Source: Elusimicrobiota bacterium
GTDB taxonomy: Bacteria > Elusimicrobiota > Elusimicrobia > Elusimicrobiales > UBA9959
Reading direction: 5' to 3'
Assembly (NCBI GenBank): GCA_019135865.1
Contig: JAGVVD010000055.1
Coordinates: 1-56,336, forward strand
Length of the DNA stretch: 56,336 bases
Notes under the pieces: model-generated
The model's input: the letters and a program-made list of their open reading frames with translations, nothing else
What the model was told of the DNA's origin: nothing
Database searches by the model: none
Shown here: in pieces, positions 1 to 9,370 of the stretch
How positions within the stretch are numbered: position 1 is the stretch's first letter
Layout: each line of letters opens with the position of its first letter
Translations under genes and position numbers: made by a program

Positions 1-95
1 ACACGATGGTCAGGAGAGGGCAGCATTGGGACAGCGGGATGGCGGCGAAATGCCTTTGCGGGGCTTGAACCCGTGAAAATCCGCCTGTCAGACAT
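1..95 (-). CDS. Possible 5' end of a gene running off the left edge (partial, unidentified)
   Basis: An ATG at 95 on the minus strand opens a frame of 31 codons that stays open to the window edge; the peptide starts MSDRRIFTGSSPAKAF. A good Shine-Dalgarno GAGGAG sits at 104-109, eight bases upstream, and is the main support. Against it, third codon positions are only about half G/C, unlike the strongly GC3-biased genes nearby, so this may be a chance frame or a foreign gene. No family is recognisable from so short a piece. Confidence 0.3.
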   Translation of the reverse strand, partial: MSDRRIFTGSSPAKAFRRHPAVPMLPSPDHR

Positions 96-188
96 TACAG
101 TTGCTCCTCATGTGACTCGCCGCGTGTCCCCGGGGGGAGCCTGCCTGTTCATATCTCCGTAGGGAGACAGCCGGGGCTGCATGGTCTC

Positions 189-372
189 GCCCCCGCTTTC
201 ATCGGGAAACAATGGGGGTGGCGGCGGATCCGCGGAGAAAAACCGTCCGGAGCCGCGAGCTTGCGTAAGCGCGAGCGGCGAGGGCCGGAAGCGCGCGCAC
301 GGTGTGCGCGACGCTGTTTTTTCGGAGCGAACCGCCGACAGGCCCCCGAAAGTTGTTCGATAAAGCGGGGGC
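189..372. repeat. Structured intergenic repeat, copy 1 (184 bp, inverted-repeat ends)
   Basis: The ends form an imperfect inverted repeat: GCCCCCGCTTTCATCG at 189-204 against CGATAAAGCGGGGGC at 358-372. Inside are nested arms (GGGGG 214-218 with CCCCC 343-347; GGCGG 223-227 with CCGCC 332-336). Two inner hairpins follow: A at 252-278 and B at 290-315 (AGCGCGCGCAC, loop GGT, then the complement with one bulged A), the latter followed by a T run at 317-322. It is 96% identical (7 differences) to 31325-31508 and shares its core with about 11105-11285. A short open frame on the plus strand is not a credible gene. Bases 96-188 to its left hold nothing else I can name, except a GGAGACAGCCGGGG stretch that resembles the left arm of copy 2. 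Confidence 0.85.
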
Positions 373-406
373 GCGCTCGTAGTGCCTCGTGATCTTTTAT
401 TTGATC

Positions 407-2179
407 CTACCGGGAGAGGAGGCGGCGGGAGAGGTCCGGCCTTTTGACGAGGCGCAGGGCCTCGGCGACGAGGGGCCGGTTCTCCGGCTTGTAATACTGC
501 AGGAGCGCGCGCTGGAGGCGCCGCTCCTTCTCTTTTTTGGGGACATAGACCGGCTTCATGGTGAATGGGTCGAGGCCGGTGTGGTAGATGGCCGTGGAGA
601 GTTCCATCGGGGCGGGGAGAAAATCGTTTATCTGCTGCGGTCGGATGCCGCGCTCCTTGAGCCAGACGGCGAGCTCGGCCATGTCCTCCAGCGTCGAGCC
701 GGGATGCGCCGAGATGAAATAGTGGACCAGGTACTGTTCCTTGCCCGCGGCCTTCGAGGCCTTCATGAAGCCGGCGGTGAAATCCTCCAGCGCTTTACTG
801 CCCGGCTTGCGCATTATCGAAAGCACCCTGTCGGAGATATGCTCGGGCGCCACCTTCAACTGCCCGCCGGTATGTTCGCGCGCTATCTCGGCGATATAAT
901 CGGGGCAGAGCAGCGCCAGGTCCATCCTGATGCCGCTGGCGACGAAAGCCTTCTTGAGGCCTTTTACCTTGCGCGCCTCGCGCAGCAGGCCCAGCAATGC
1001 CTTGTGCGAGACGTCCAGGTTGGGGCAGACGGCCGGGTGCAGGCAGGAGCCGCGGCGGCATTTTCTGCACATTCCCATGTCCTTGCCGCGCATGCCGTAC
1101 ATATTGGCGCTGGGCGCGCCGAGATCGGAGATCCTGCCGTGATGGCCGGGGCGCGAGACCAGGGCCGACACCTCGGCTATCACGGAACCCGTGCTGCGCT
1201 CCTGTATGAACTTGCCCTGGTGCAGGCCCAGCGAGCAGAAGGCGCAGCCGCCGAAGCAGCCGCGGTGTATGACGACCGAATCCTTTACGGTCTCCAGCGC
1301 GGGCACCGGTTCCCGGTAGGACGGATGGGCCCGCCGCTCGAAAGGCAGCGAATATATCCGGTCCATCTCGGCCGTCGATAAGGGCGGGGCGGGGGGATTC
1401 TGCACCACGGCCATCTTCCCGGTCATTTCAAACAGAGGCCGCGCCAAGAAAGGGTTGGTCTCCTCGTGCATGAGGCGCGCGGCTTCGGCGAACTTGAAGC
1501 GGTCCGAGGCGGCTTCGCCGTAGGAAGGCAGGCGCAGCGCCGCGTCCGCCGGGAAGGCCTCCGCTTCCGACGCTCCCAGCGGGTAAAGCGTGCCGCGTAT
1601 GTCGCGCAGGGCCGACGGCTTCTCTCCCGCGTCCAGCCGCCGGGCGATCTCCAGTATCTGCGTCTCGCCCATGCCGTAGACCAGCAGGTCGGCCTTGGAG
1701 TCGAGCAGCACGCTGCGGCGCACTTTATCCGACCAGTAATCGTAATGGGCGAAGCGGCGCATCGAAGCCTCTATGCCGCCGATGATCACCGGCGCGCCGG
1801 GGTAAGCCTCGCGGCAGCGCTGGGCGTAGACGGTCGTCGCCCTGTCGGGGCGCAGGCCGGGGCGTCCGCCGGGGGAAAAATCGTCGGAGGAGCGTATCTT
1901 CCGGTTGTGGGTGTACTTGTTTATCATCGAGTCCATGTTGCCGGAGGAGACGCCGAAGAATAGCCGGGGTCTGCCGAAGCGGCGGAAGTCGGCGGGAGAG
2001 GTCCAGGCGGGCTGGGCCAGTATCGCCACCCGGTAGCCCGCGGCTTCAAGCAGCCGGCCCAGCAGTGCCATGCCGAAAGAGGGATGGTCCACGTAGGCGT
2101 CGCCGGTCACCAGGACTATGTCCGGGGCGTCCCAGGCGAGCTTTTTCAGCTCTTCCGCGGTGGCGGGCAGGAAAGACAT
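407..2179 (-). CDS. YgiQ family radical SAM protein
   Basis: 590 aa, a usual length for the YgiQ family (UPF0313), radical SAM proteins of unknown reaction. The N-terminal part has the family's phosphate/B12-like fold beginning DIVLVTGDAYVDHPSFG. The radical SAM cluster motif CFGGCAFC (CxxxCxxC) lies near residue 310. The family's second Cys-rich stretch, CRKCRRGSCLHPAVCPN, follows at roughly residue 370. The frame extends 35 codons further upstream, but I chose the ATG at 2179 (MSFLPATAEELKK) because that is where family similarity starts and the extension is Arg/Pro junk. It is transcribed alone and divergently from the gene at 2335. A structured repeat copy begins 35 bp past its stop codon and may act as its terminator. 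Family assignment is firm; the substrate is unknown. Confidence 0.93.
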   Translation of the reverse strand: MSFLPATAEELKKLAWDAPDIVLVTGDAYVDHPSFGMALLGRLLEAAGYRVAILAQPAWTSPADFRRFGRPRLFFGVSSGNMDSMINKYTHNRKIRSSDDFSPGGRPGLRPDRATTVYAQRCREAYPGAPVIIGGIEASMRRFAHYDYWSDKVRRSVLLDSKADLLVYGMGETQILEIARRLDAGEKPSALRDIRGTLYPLGASEAEAFPADAALRLPSYGEAASDRFKFAEAARLMHEETNPFLARPLFEMTGKMAVVQNPPAPPLSTAEMDRIYSLPFERRAHPSYREPVPALETVKDSVVIHRGCFGGCAFCSLGLHQGKFIQERSTGSVIAEVSALVSRPGHHGRISDLGAPSANMYGMRGKDMGMCRKCRRGSCLHPAVCPNLDVSHKALLGLLREARKVKGLKKAFVASGIRMDLALLCPDYIAEIAREHTGGQLKVAPEHISDRVLSIMRKPGSKALEDFTAGFMKASKAAGKEQYLVHYFISAHPGSTLEDMAELAVWLKERGIRPQQINDFLPAPMELSTAIYHTGLDPFTMKPVYVPKKEKERRLQRALLQYYKPENRPLVAEALRLVKRPDLSRRLLSR

Positions 2180-2277
2180 GGGAGAAATGATAGCAAAAGG
2201 GCGGATGGGGCGGGTGAAACCGCCGGGACGCGCTGCCCATAGGTCTAAAGTCCTATTGCGCAGTGGGCCTTGTGGGC

Positions 2278-2307
2278 TTGACAAGTCAACGGCTATAGGT
2301 GTAAACT
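2278..2307 (+). promoter_or_regulatory. Predicted sigma-70 promoter for the 2335 gene
   Basis: TTGACA at 2278-2283 is an exact -35 consensus. It is followed after 18 bases by TAAACT at 2302-2307 (four of six to TATAAT). This predicts a start near 2314 and a leader of about 20 nt. It is the clearest two-part promoter in the window. Confidence 0.6.
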
Positions 2308-2334
2308 ATCCACGGACAATGAATAGGTAAATAT

Positions 2335-4014
2335 ATGCGCACCGATGGTAAAGACCCGGTTTTCCTTCTCGCCCTGACCGTTACGGCTTTCGCCGTTCTC
2401 GGGTTCATCGGCATATCCCATGTAGGCAGGGTCTCCGGCCCCGCCGAACTCAGGCCCGGCTTCGGTTCCCGTTCCACACAGGAGGCTCCCGGCGCCCGGG
2501 CCGCGGCTTCGTCGCACCTGCAGAATTTCAAAAAGGGAAGCGAGGTGCTCAAAGCCAGGGCGGCCGCCTTCGCTTCGGGTCTCGGTTTCAGTTTCGGGGG
2601 GCCTTCGCGGCCCGGGAGCGCCGCTTCCGCCCGGGACATGAACGCGTGGCGCTCGGCCCCTTCCGCTTCCGCCGGCGCGTACGCCGGCGATGAAAAGCGC
2701 GACTGGGGCAGCATGTACTATAAGGGACCCAGGGGGCTTGCTCCCTCCGGTCCCGGTTCGTGGACCGCTTCTTCCGGCGGCGCCTCGATGACCGGCGCGG
2801 GCTCGGCGGCGCACTCGGAGGGCATGGTCCCTCCCGAGGAGGTCCCGGGCGGGGCTTCTCCGCAGGGTGAGGAGATGTCGTCGGCGGACAAGGAGGCGGT
2901 CCAGCGCTACGCCCGTCAGCAGGCCTCCCCCGCGGCGGCCGGCCAGGCGGCTTCCGCGATGTACGCGGCCCTTCCCAGGAACGGCGCGGCCGCCGGCGGT
3001 CCGTCCGACCCGGGTTCTTCTTCCCTGCCGCCCATACCTCCCGGGAGGTCGGGTTCCATTTCCGGTATGCGGGGCGGAGCTGCGGGAGCCGCGGATCTCA
3101 ACGGCGCCGCCGAAAGCATGAGCTCCGGTTCCGGCGGCAGTTACGGCGCGCAGATGGCCGGCGGCGCGGCCGATGTCGCCGCCAGAGCGGCCGCCGTGCC
3201 CGTGCCCTCCGCGGATTCGGCGAAAGCCGTGGACGGTTCGGGCTCCTCGGGCGAAGGGGCGGCCGGCGGCGGCTCTTCATCTTCCTCCGGGACCCCGTCC
3301 CCGAAGGAGGCCCCCGGAAAGGACAAGGACGCCTCCGAAAAGAGCAAGGACAAAACCGTTCCCACCACTCAGCCGAAAGAGACTCCGGTCCTGGTCGCCT
3401 CGGCCCATACCCCCGATATTTTCCAGGAGATAGCCTCGGAAAAGCTCAACGGCCGCGAAGAGCGCTACCTGGGCGACGCTCCGTCGCGGTCCAAGTCCGC
3501 GCCCGGCTCGCCCGACCCGTCGCTGCAGGTGCTGCTGAGGCCCCGGACCGTGCATCCGCCGGCCGCCGCTTCCGGCGAAAAGAGCGTCGCGCAGGAAGAG
3601 CCCCCGGACCCGGAGGACATCGAGGCCGTCCCCGTCAGGCGCAGGGAGTCCATAAAGACCGAAGTTCACCTTTTCCTTCGCCGCCTGGAATCCGGGTACG
3701 GCAGAATGACGGATATGCAGCGCACCAGCTGCATGGCGGACCGGCAGCTCTGCGGCGAACACGAACTGCGCGGGTCCTACCTGACCATGACGACCGCCGA
3801 GGGCGCCAGGCTCACGCTGGGCATGAAGCGCGCCGAAACCGAAGCCGCGCCCGGGATGAAGAGCCTCCGCGGCGCGGGAAGGAGCGGCGGGGCCCGCGGC
3901 CGCGGCAAGTGGAGCCTTTACACCATCGATTTCGTCGACCGGGACGGCCGCCGCCCCGGCGAGAACGACGAGGCCGCCGCCGACGAAGCCGACGAGGAGG
4001 AGGACGAAGAGTAG
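2335..4014 (+). CDS. Low-complexity membrane-anchored protein, unknown function
   Basis: 559 aa. One hydrophobic segment at residues 10-28 (FLLALTVTAFAVLGFIGI) looks like an uncleaved anchor or signal peptide. The next 300 or so residues are Ser/Gly/Ala/Pro-rich with little order. A charged linker (KDKDASEKSKDK) precedes a better-conserved-looking part around residues 430-540. This has EVHLFLRRLESGYGRM and two cysteines (TSCMADRQLCGEH) that could form a disulfide. The tail is a run of acidic residues. No SD precedes the ATG, although a strong promoter lies just upstream. I do not recognise a family. The strongly GC-biased third positions support real coding. A terminator follows. It may be a periplasmic or envelope protein. 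Confidence 0.75.
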   Translation: MRTDGKDPVFLLALTVTAFAVLGFIGISHVGRVSGPAELRPGFGSRSTQEAPGARAAASSHLQNFKKGSEVLKARAAAFASGLGFSFGGPSRPGSAASARDMNAWRSAPSASAGAYAGDEKRDWGSMYYKGPRGLAPSGPGSWTASSGGASMTGAGSAAHSEGMVPPEEVPGGASPQGEEMSSADKEAVQRYARQQASPAAAGQAASAMYAALPRNGAAAGGPSDPGSSSLPPIPPGRSGSISGMRGGAAGAADLNGAAESMSSGSGGSYGAQMAGGAADVAARAAAVPVPSADSAKAVDGSGSSGEGAAGGGSSSSSGTPSPKEAPGKDKDASEKSKDKTVPTTQPKETPVLVASAHTPDIFQEIASEKLNGREERYLGDAPSRSKSAPGSPDPSLQVLLRPRTVHPPAAASGEKSVAQEEPPDPEDIEAVPVRRRESIKTEVHLFLRRLESGYGRMTDMQRTSCMADRQLCGEHELRGSYLTMTTAEGARLTLGMKRAETEAAPGMKSLRGAGRSGGARGRGKWSLYTIDFVDRDGRRPGENDEAAADEADEEEDEE

Positions 4015-4053
4015 GCGAGGTTTCGGGGGCGGCGCGGACTATCTTTCCGATCG

Positions 4054-4084
4054 GGGAGGCCGGAGTACGGCCTCCCTTTCTTTA
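4054..4084 (+). terminator. Rho-independent terminator
   Basis: Stem GGGAGGCCG (4054-4062), loop GAGTA, complement CGGCCTCCC (4068-4076), then TTTCTTTA. It ends the 2335 gene and isolates the downstream aminotransferase. Confidence 0.8.
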
Positions 4085-4099
4085 TATACTTTTATTTGC

Positions 4100-4105
4100 G
4101 ATAAT
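4100..4105 (+). promoter_or_regulatory. Candidate -10 box for the aminotransferase gene
   Basis: GATAAT (five of six to consensus) in an AT-rich island between the terminator and the SD AGGAG at 4151. No convincing -35 is visible. The predicted leader is about 50 nt. Confidence 0.4.
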
Positions 4106-4162
4106 AGGGTGCCGCGCTTTTTTCCGTTCTTCCGTTCTTAATACACGACAAGGAGCTTGGAC

Positions 4163-5386
<1,224 letters not shown>

Positions 5387-5402
5387 GCCGCGCCGCAGCC
5401 GG

Positions 5403-5432
5403 GGGCGCCGGGGCCTGTAAAGCCCGGCGCCC
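5403..5432 (+). terminator. Probable terminator after the aminotransferase gene
   Basis: GGGCGCCGGG (5403-5412) pairs perfectly with CCCGGCGCCC (5423-5432) across a 10-nt loop. The following bases (TCTCATT) make only a weak T tract. Confidence 0.5.
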
Positions 5433-5459
5433 TCTCATTGGCCCCTCGTCCTTTCCCCT

Positions 5460-6413
5460 ATGCGTTTCTCCAAAGCTTCCCTCTATTTCCAGGTCAGTTT
5501 CGCCACCGTCATCTGGGGGGCCGCTTACCCGCTGACCAAGCACCTGCTGACCCAGGTCTCGCCGATAAGCGTGGTCTTCCTGCGGGCGCTCATCGGCGCG
5601 CTGGTACTGGTACTGATGACCGGGTCCCGGTTCACGGCGGCCGATTTCCGCTTTCCCGACCTCTGCCGCCTGGCCGTCCTTTCCGTGGTCGGGGTCACGC
5701 TGCAGCATTACCTGCAGGGCTACGCTCTGATGCACACCACCGCCGGCAACGCCGGCTGGCTGATAGGCACGGCGCCCATAATGGTGGCGCTCCTGATGAT
5801 AACCGTCGGGGAGACGCTGACCGCCGCCAAATCGCTGGCCTTCGCGCTCGGTTTCGCCGGAACGCTGATAGTGATCTTCTCCAAGGGCGGCGCGGGCGGT
5901 GTATTCGCGCTGCCGTCCACCACCGGCGACTTCATCTTCCTGGCCTCCTGCGTCTCCTGGGCCTTCTACGTCCTTTTCACGAAACGCTGGCTGACGGGCT
6001 GGCCCCAGGCCAAGGTCACGACGGCGACCATGGTCGTCGCGCTGTTCAGCGTGCTGCCGGTGTGGCTGGCGGCGGGCGGCCCGGCCGAGCTGGCGCGCCT
6101 CGACGCCAGGGGGGCCTCCTACGCGCTGTTCCTCGGCGTGGTCGCCTCGGGTCTCTGCTATTATTTCTGGAACAATTCCGTCGAGGGTCTGGGCGCGGTG
6201 AAGTCGTCGTATTTCATCTATCTCGAGCCTTTCGCCACGCTGGCTTCCGCCTATTATTTCATCGGCGAAAGGGTCGCCTGGGGCGCCATCCCCGGCGGCC
6301 TGGCCATACTGGCCGGCGTCTATTTCATAAACGCGAAGGACCAGTCGCTGGTGCGGCTCAGGGCCCGCGTTTCGTCGACATTGGGGATACAGAAACATGG
6401 CAGCCTGGCTTGA
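5460..6413 (+). CDS. DMT superfamily (EamA) transporter
   Basis: 317 aa, the usual size for the ten-helix drug/metabolite transporters of the inner membrane. Two EamA repeats are visible. The first opens with FATVIWGAAYPLTKHLL and the second with FIFLASCVSWAFYVLFTKRW near residue 155. Helices alternate with short polar loops throughout. Near residue 240 the typical GLCYYFWNNSVEGLGAVKSS of the second repeat is followed by the family's ... EPFATLAS ... stretch. Substrates in this family range from amino acids to purines and cannot be told here. No SD is obvious before the ATG. Its last 17 bases overlap murB, so the two genes are probably co-transcribed and murB translation may depend on it. Confidence 0.88.
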   Translation: MRFSKASLYFQVSFATVIWGAAYPLTKHLLTQVSPISVVFLRALIGALVLVLMTGSRFTAADFRFPDLCRLAVLSVVGVTLQHYLQGYALMHTTAGNAGWLIGTAPIMVALLMITVGETLTAAKSLAFALGFAGTLIVIFSKGGAGGVFALPSTTGDFIFLASCVSWAFYVLFTKRWLTGWPQAKVTTATMVVALFSVLPVWLAAGGPAELARLDARGASYALFLGVVASGLCYYFWNNSVEGLGAVKSSYFIYLEPFATLASAYYFIGERVAWGAIPGGLAILAGVYFINAKDQSLVRLRARVSSTLGIQKHGSLA

Positions 6414-7296
6414 GGAACTGAAAGAGGCGGCTCCGTGCCCGGTGCTGCCCGGCGAGCCTTCCGCCGCCAGGGCTTCCTACCGCGCCGGCGGACCTTTCGA
6501 GGCGCTCGCGCTGCCCGCTTCTTCCGCCGAACTTTCGCGCCTCATGTCCCTTTCCTCCTCTCTCGGGGTCCCGGTCACCGTGCTCGGCGCCATGACCAAT
6601 GTGCTGGTAGGCGACAAGGGCCTGCCCGGGCTGACCGTCTGTACCGCCGGGATGACCGGCCTGTCGCTGGACGGGACGTCGCTGCGCGCCGCGGCCGGCG
6701 AACCCTGGGATTCGGCGGTGCGCGCGGCCTGCGGCGCGGGCCTGTGCGGCCTGGAGCGGACCTCCGGCATTCCCGGCACCGTCGGCGGGGCCGCGAAGAT
6801 GAACGCGGGCGCCTACGGGCAGGAGACTTTCGACACGCTCTCGGAGATCGAGGCCGTCGACCGGCGGGGGGAGCGCCTGCTGCTGCAGCGCTCGGGCCTG
6901 CGCTGGTCCTACCGCGCCGTGGAGGGCCTGGACGGCCTGGCCGTGACGGCGGTCGTTTTCTCGCTGAAGAGGGGAAGTCCCCCGGCGCTGGAAGCCGAGC
7001 GGGAGCGGATACTGGCGGCCCGCGCGGCGAAACAGCCGCTGGACCTGCCGTCGGCCGGCAGCGTCTTCCGCCGCCCGCCGGGCGACTACGCCTCCCGCCT
7101 CATAGACGCCTGCGGGCTGAAAGGCCTGACCCGGGGCGGGGCCGCCGTCTCGGAAAAGCACGCCGGCTTCATCGTCAATACCGGCGGCGCCACCGCGGCC
7201 GACATAAGAGGCCTGATGGACGAGGTTAGGGAGCGGGTGAGGGAGCGGACCGGGGTGGAACTGCGCCTGGAGCAGGTACTGCTGGGGGATTTTTAG
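6397..7296 (+). CDS. murB: UDP-N-acetylenolpyruvoylglucosamine reductase
   Basis: 299 aa, matching the shorter MurB class. This FAD enzyme reduces UDP-GlcNAc-enolpyruvate with NADPH to UDP-MurNAc in the cytoplasmic part of peptidoglycan synthesis. The FAD-binding stretch VTVLGAMTNVLVGDKGLPG begins near residue 65. The substrate/FAD loop TSGIPGTVGGAAKMNAGAYG follows near residue 122. The catalytic Ser lies in SAGSVFRRP (about residue 226) and the conserved Glu in RLEQVLLG close to the C terminus. It overlaps the upstream transporter gene by 17 bases and its stop overlaps the convergent gene at 7293 by four. The other mur genes are not in the window. Confidence 0.93.
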   Translation: MAAWLEELKEAAPCPVLPGEPSAARASYRAGGPFEALALPASSAELSRLMSLSSSLGVPVTVLGAMTNVLVGDKGLPGLTVCTAGMTGLSLDGTSLRAAAGEPWDSAVRAACGAGLCGLERTSGIPGTVGGAAKMNAGAYGQETFDTLSEIEAVDRRGERLLLQRSGLRWSYRAVEGLDGLAVTAVVFSLKRGSPPALEAERERILAARAAKQPLDLPSAGSVFRRPPGDYASRLIDACGLKGLTRGGAAVSEKHAGFIVNTGGATAADIRGLMDEVRERVRERTGVELRLEQVLLGDF

Positions 7297-7628
7297 CGCC
7301 GGCGGAAGGTTTTCACGGCGAACCTGCCGGTCCCTATACTGATCCCGGCGAACAGGAGAGCGCCGCCGGCAAGTATTAGAGGCACTCCGATAACCGCGCC
7401 TATCAGGCTGGCGCTGAGCAGGATGCCGGGGACCAGCATGAGCAGGCCGGCCAGTATGAGGGCGGCGGAGGCCAGGAAGCGTATCCTCGCGAGCAGCGTC
7501 CCGCCGCGGGCGCGCGGTTCCCGCCGCCGCGTGAAGCCGTCGAACACCACTTCCGGTTCTATTCCTTCCCCGTGCTCCCCGGTCCCGCCGTTCTGTCCCG
7601 GCCGCGCGACAGTTTTTCTCATATTCAC
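7293..7628 (-). CDS. Small two-helix membrane protein, unknown
   Basis: 111 aa. The first 45 residues are polar and basic (TRRREPRARGG). Two hydrophobic segments follow: LLARIRFLASAALILAGLL and a second around VIGVPLILAGGALLFAGISI. A short basic C terminus, KTFRRR, suggests an in-out-in arrangement. The start is a GTG at 7628 that overlaps the upstream glycosyltransferase stop as GTGA; an ATG two codons on is the alternative. It is the last gene of the grx / FTR / glycosyltransferase operon. No family is recognised. Its end overlaps murB tail to tail, with no terminator visible between them. Confidence 0.65.
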   Translation of the reverse strand: MNMRKTVARPGQNGGTGEHGEGIEPEVVFDGFTRRREPRARGGTLLARIRFLASAALILAGLLMLVPGILLSASLIGAVIGVPLILAGGALLFAGISIGTGRFAVKTFRRR

Positions 7629-8815
7629 CGCGTTCCCGCGCCGGGCAGGGCCAGCGCCGCGAGCCAGGCCGCCCTGGTCCTGTCGGGAGCGAAGTCCGCG
7701 GCCCGGCCGGGACCCGCGGCCGCCAGGGCCTTTCGAAGTTCTTCATCGTCCAGGATGCCGGCGACGGCGGAGGCCCAGGCGGTTTCGGCCGCCGGACCGT
7801 CCAGCACGGGCAGGAGCAGGCCGAAAGGTCCCCTGTCCGGCCAAAGACCGGACGGCACGGAGCCAGGGGCCAGTATCTCGCGCGGGCCGGAGGCGCAGTC
7901 CGCCGCCGCGCAGGGCGCGCCGACGGCCAGGGCCTCCAGCAGGGAATTGGGGAAGCCTTCCCAGCGTGAGGGAAGGACGAAAAGGGAAGCGCGGGCGGCG
8001 TACTTATGGGGATTGTCCGTTTCGCCGGCGAAGAAGACGTCCGCGCCTTCGGCCCTCCTCGGGTCGCGCCAGGCGGCGGCCAGGCCCAGCGAAGCGCAGA
8101 GCCTGAAAAGTTCCTTCCGCAGTTCGCCGTCCCCGGCGATGAACAGGCCGGCCTCCGGCTTTTTCCGCTTGAGCAGGGCGAAGGCCCGCAGCAGGCCGTC
8201 GTAGGCCTTGGCCGCGGTCAGTCTGCCGCAGGCGGCGATGACGGTCCCGGCGAAGAACCCCTCCAGCGCACCTTCCAGCCCCTCGCCGGCGCGAAAACGC
8301 GCGGCGGCCGTATCCACTCCGTTGTGGACCACCGCCAGGCGTTCCGCGGCGACCCCGAAACCGGCGGTCAGGTCCGCCGCGACGCCCCCGGAGTTGGCTA
8401 TGACCAGCCGCGCTTCCGGATATAAGCGGCGGATGAGGGGGCGCATCAGGGCTCCGCGCGGCCCGGAGAACTCGCGGGAGGGGGTGGTCCTTTCGCAGAT
8501 GACGGCGCGGTGCCCGGAGGTCCGCGCGGCCAGGATGTTCACGAAATTGGACCGCTCCATGAAGGATACGACGGTGTCGCCGGGAGAGAGCCGTGAGGAA
8601 AGCAGCGAGGCGTAGCGCCTGAGGGCCAGGGTCTTGACCGCGGCCGGCAGCGCGGAGGCCGGGGTCAAAGCCGATACCGCGGCGACGCCCGGTTCTATCC
8701 GCTTCACGTCCTCCAGCAGGAGGAGCCCGTCGTTGGGGAGGAGCGACGCCAGCTGCAGCGCCTGCCTTTCGGCACCGCCGCTAGCCAGGGAATTAACCAG
8801 TATGTACAGGGCCAT
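7625..8815 (-). CDS. Glycosyltransferase, GT4 family
   Basis: 396 aa with a GT-B architecture. The N-terminal acceptor domain begins MALYILVNSLASGGAERQ, the usual GT4 opening with the GGAE loop. The C-terminal nucleotide-sugar domain carries LPSRWEGFPNSLLEALAVG near residue 285. This is the E-x7-E motif that contacts the sugar donor in retaining GT4 enzymes. Related proteins build lipopolysaccharide, capsule or glycoprotein glycans at the cytoplasmic face of the membrane. Nothing here tells donor or acceptor. It lies 24 bp downstream of the FTR-rubredoxin gene and overlaps the next gene by 4 bp, so it is part of the same operon, with no obvious functional link. Confidence 0.88.
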   Translation of the reverse strand: MALYILVNSLASGGAERQALQLASLLPNDGLLLLEDVKRIEPGVAAVSALTPASALPAAVKTLALRRYASLLSSRLSPGDTVVSFMERSNFVNILAARTSGHRAVICERTTPSREFSGPRGALMRPLIRRLYPEARLVIANSGGVAADLTAGFGVAAERLAVVHNGVDTAAARFRAGEGLEGALEGFFAGTVIAACGRLTAAKAYDGLLRAFALLKRKKPEAGLFIAGDGELRKELFRLCASLGLAAAWRDPRRAEGADVFFAGETDNPHKYAARASLFVLPSRWEGFPNSLLEALAVGAPCAAADCASGPREILAPGSVPSGLWPDRGPFGLLLPVLDGPAAETAWASAVAGILDDEELRKALAAAGPGRAADFAPDRTRAAWLAALALPGAGTR

Positions 8816-8839
8816 CGGCGGGCTCGCGGGGGGACGCCG

Positions 8840-9370
8840 CTAAAAAGCGAATTCCTCGAAGCGGTCCTTGTCCGCTTTGCAGACCGGGCATTTGAGAGGG
8901 GGCTCGGGCCTGGCGCAGAGATAGCCGCAGACCTTGCATCTCCAGACCTTCATGCCGCCGGCGCGCGGCGCCGGCGCGGCTTTTTCCGGGGAGGCGGCTG
9001 CGGCCGCCGCGCGCGAGGCGGCCCGCTCTTTTTCGTCGGGCCGGCGTTCCGGCACGCTGCGGGCCTCTTTTTTGCCGGAGGCGATGTCGGAGTCCACGTA
9101 AAGCGCGCAGAAGCAGGCCCCGTACTCGTTCAGGTCGGGGTCGCGGTAGTCGCAGGGACAGATGATGTCCAGGTCCTCCTCCCGCCTGCCGGAGGCCAGC
9201 CGGCAGGGGCAGGCCATGTAGCCGTAGCGCTCGATGTTGCGGACCAGCCCCTCGCAGAGGAAACCGGTCATGTCCGCGTCGGGGTTCAGTATGTACCCGC
9301 CCTCGCGGGCCTCGCGGTCGAGCTTGTCCCGCAGGGCGGAGGCTTTGACCTTGAGCTCTTCCTCGTTCAT
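8840..9370 (-). CDS. Ferredoxin:thioredoxin reductase catalytic-type protein fused to rubredoxin
   Basis: 176 aa. Residues 1-105 resemble the FTR catalytic (beta) subunit. This small 4Fe-4S protein passes electrons from ferredoxin to a thioredoxin-like disulfide. The cysteine pattern is CPC (near residue 51), CPC (near 68) and a final CFC in YGACFCALY, where the classical motif is CHC. A low-complexity Ala/Arg linker (about 110-138) joins it to a rubredoxin-like domain, WRCKVCGY ... LKCPVCKAD, with two CxxC knuckles for one iron. Its ATG overlaps the glutaredoxin stop as ATGA, so the two are translationally coupled. I infer a redox relay to that glutaredoxin. The missing active-site His is worth noting. 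Confidence 0.85.
   Translation of the reverse strand: MNEEELKVKASALRDKLDREAREGGYILNPDADMTGFLCEGLVRNIERYGYMACPCRLASGRREEDLDIICPCDYRDPDLNEYGACFCALYVDSDIASGKKEARSVPERRPDEKERAASRAAAAAASPEKAAPAPRAGGMKVWRCKVCGYLCARPEPPLKCPVCKADKDRFEEFAF

Noticed and set aside
60-75. tRNA T-arm-like sequence on the minus strand (GGGTTCAAGCCCC)
   Set aside because: A 4-bp stem with a 7-nt TTCAAGC loop is present, but no matching acceptor stem, anticodon arm or D arm can be found upstream on that strand.
181-363. Small proteins of 60-76 aa (ending ...RTADRPPKVVR-like) encoded in the three repeat copies
   Set aside because: The differences between copies 1 and 3 nearly all change the amino acid, copy 2 fits only in part, and the base changes follow stem pairing instead of codon positions.
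389-1381. Long plus-strand frames opposite YgiQ and many other genes
   Set aside because: They are antisense shadows of GC-rich codons, rich in Arg, Gly, His and Ala, with no family similarity. The minus-strand proteins have clear motifs.
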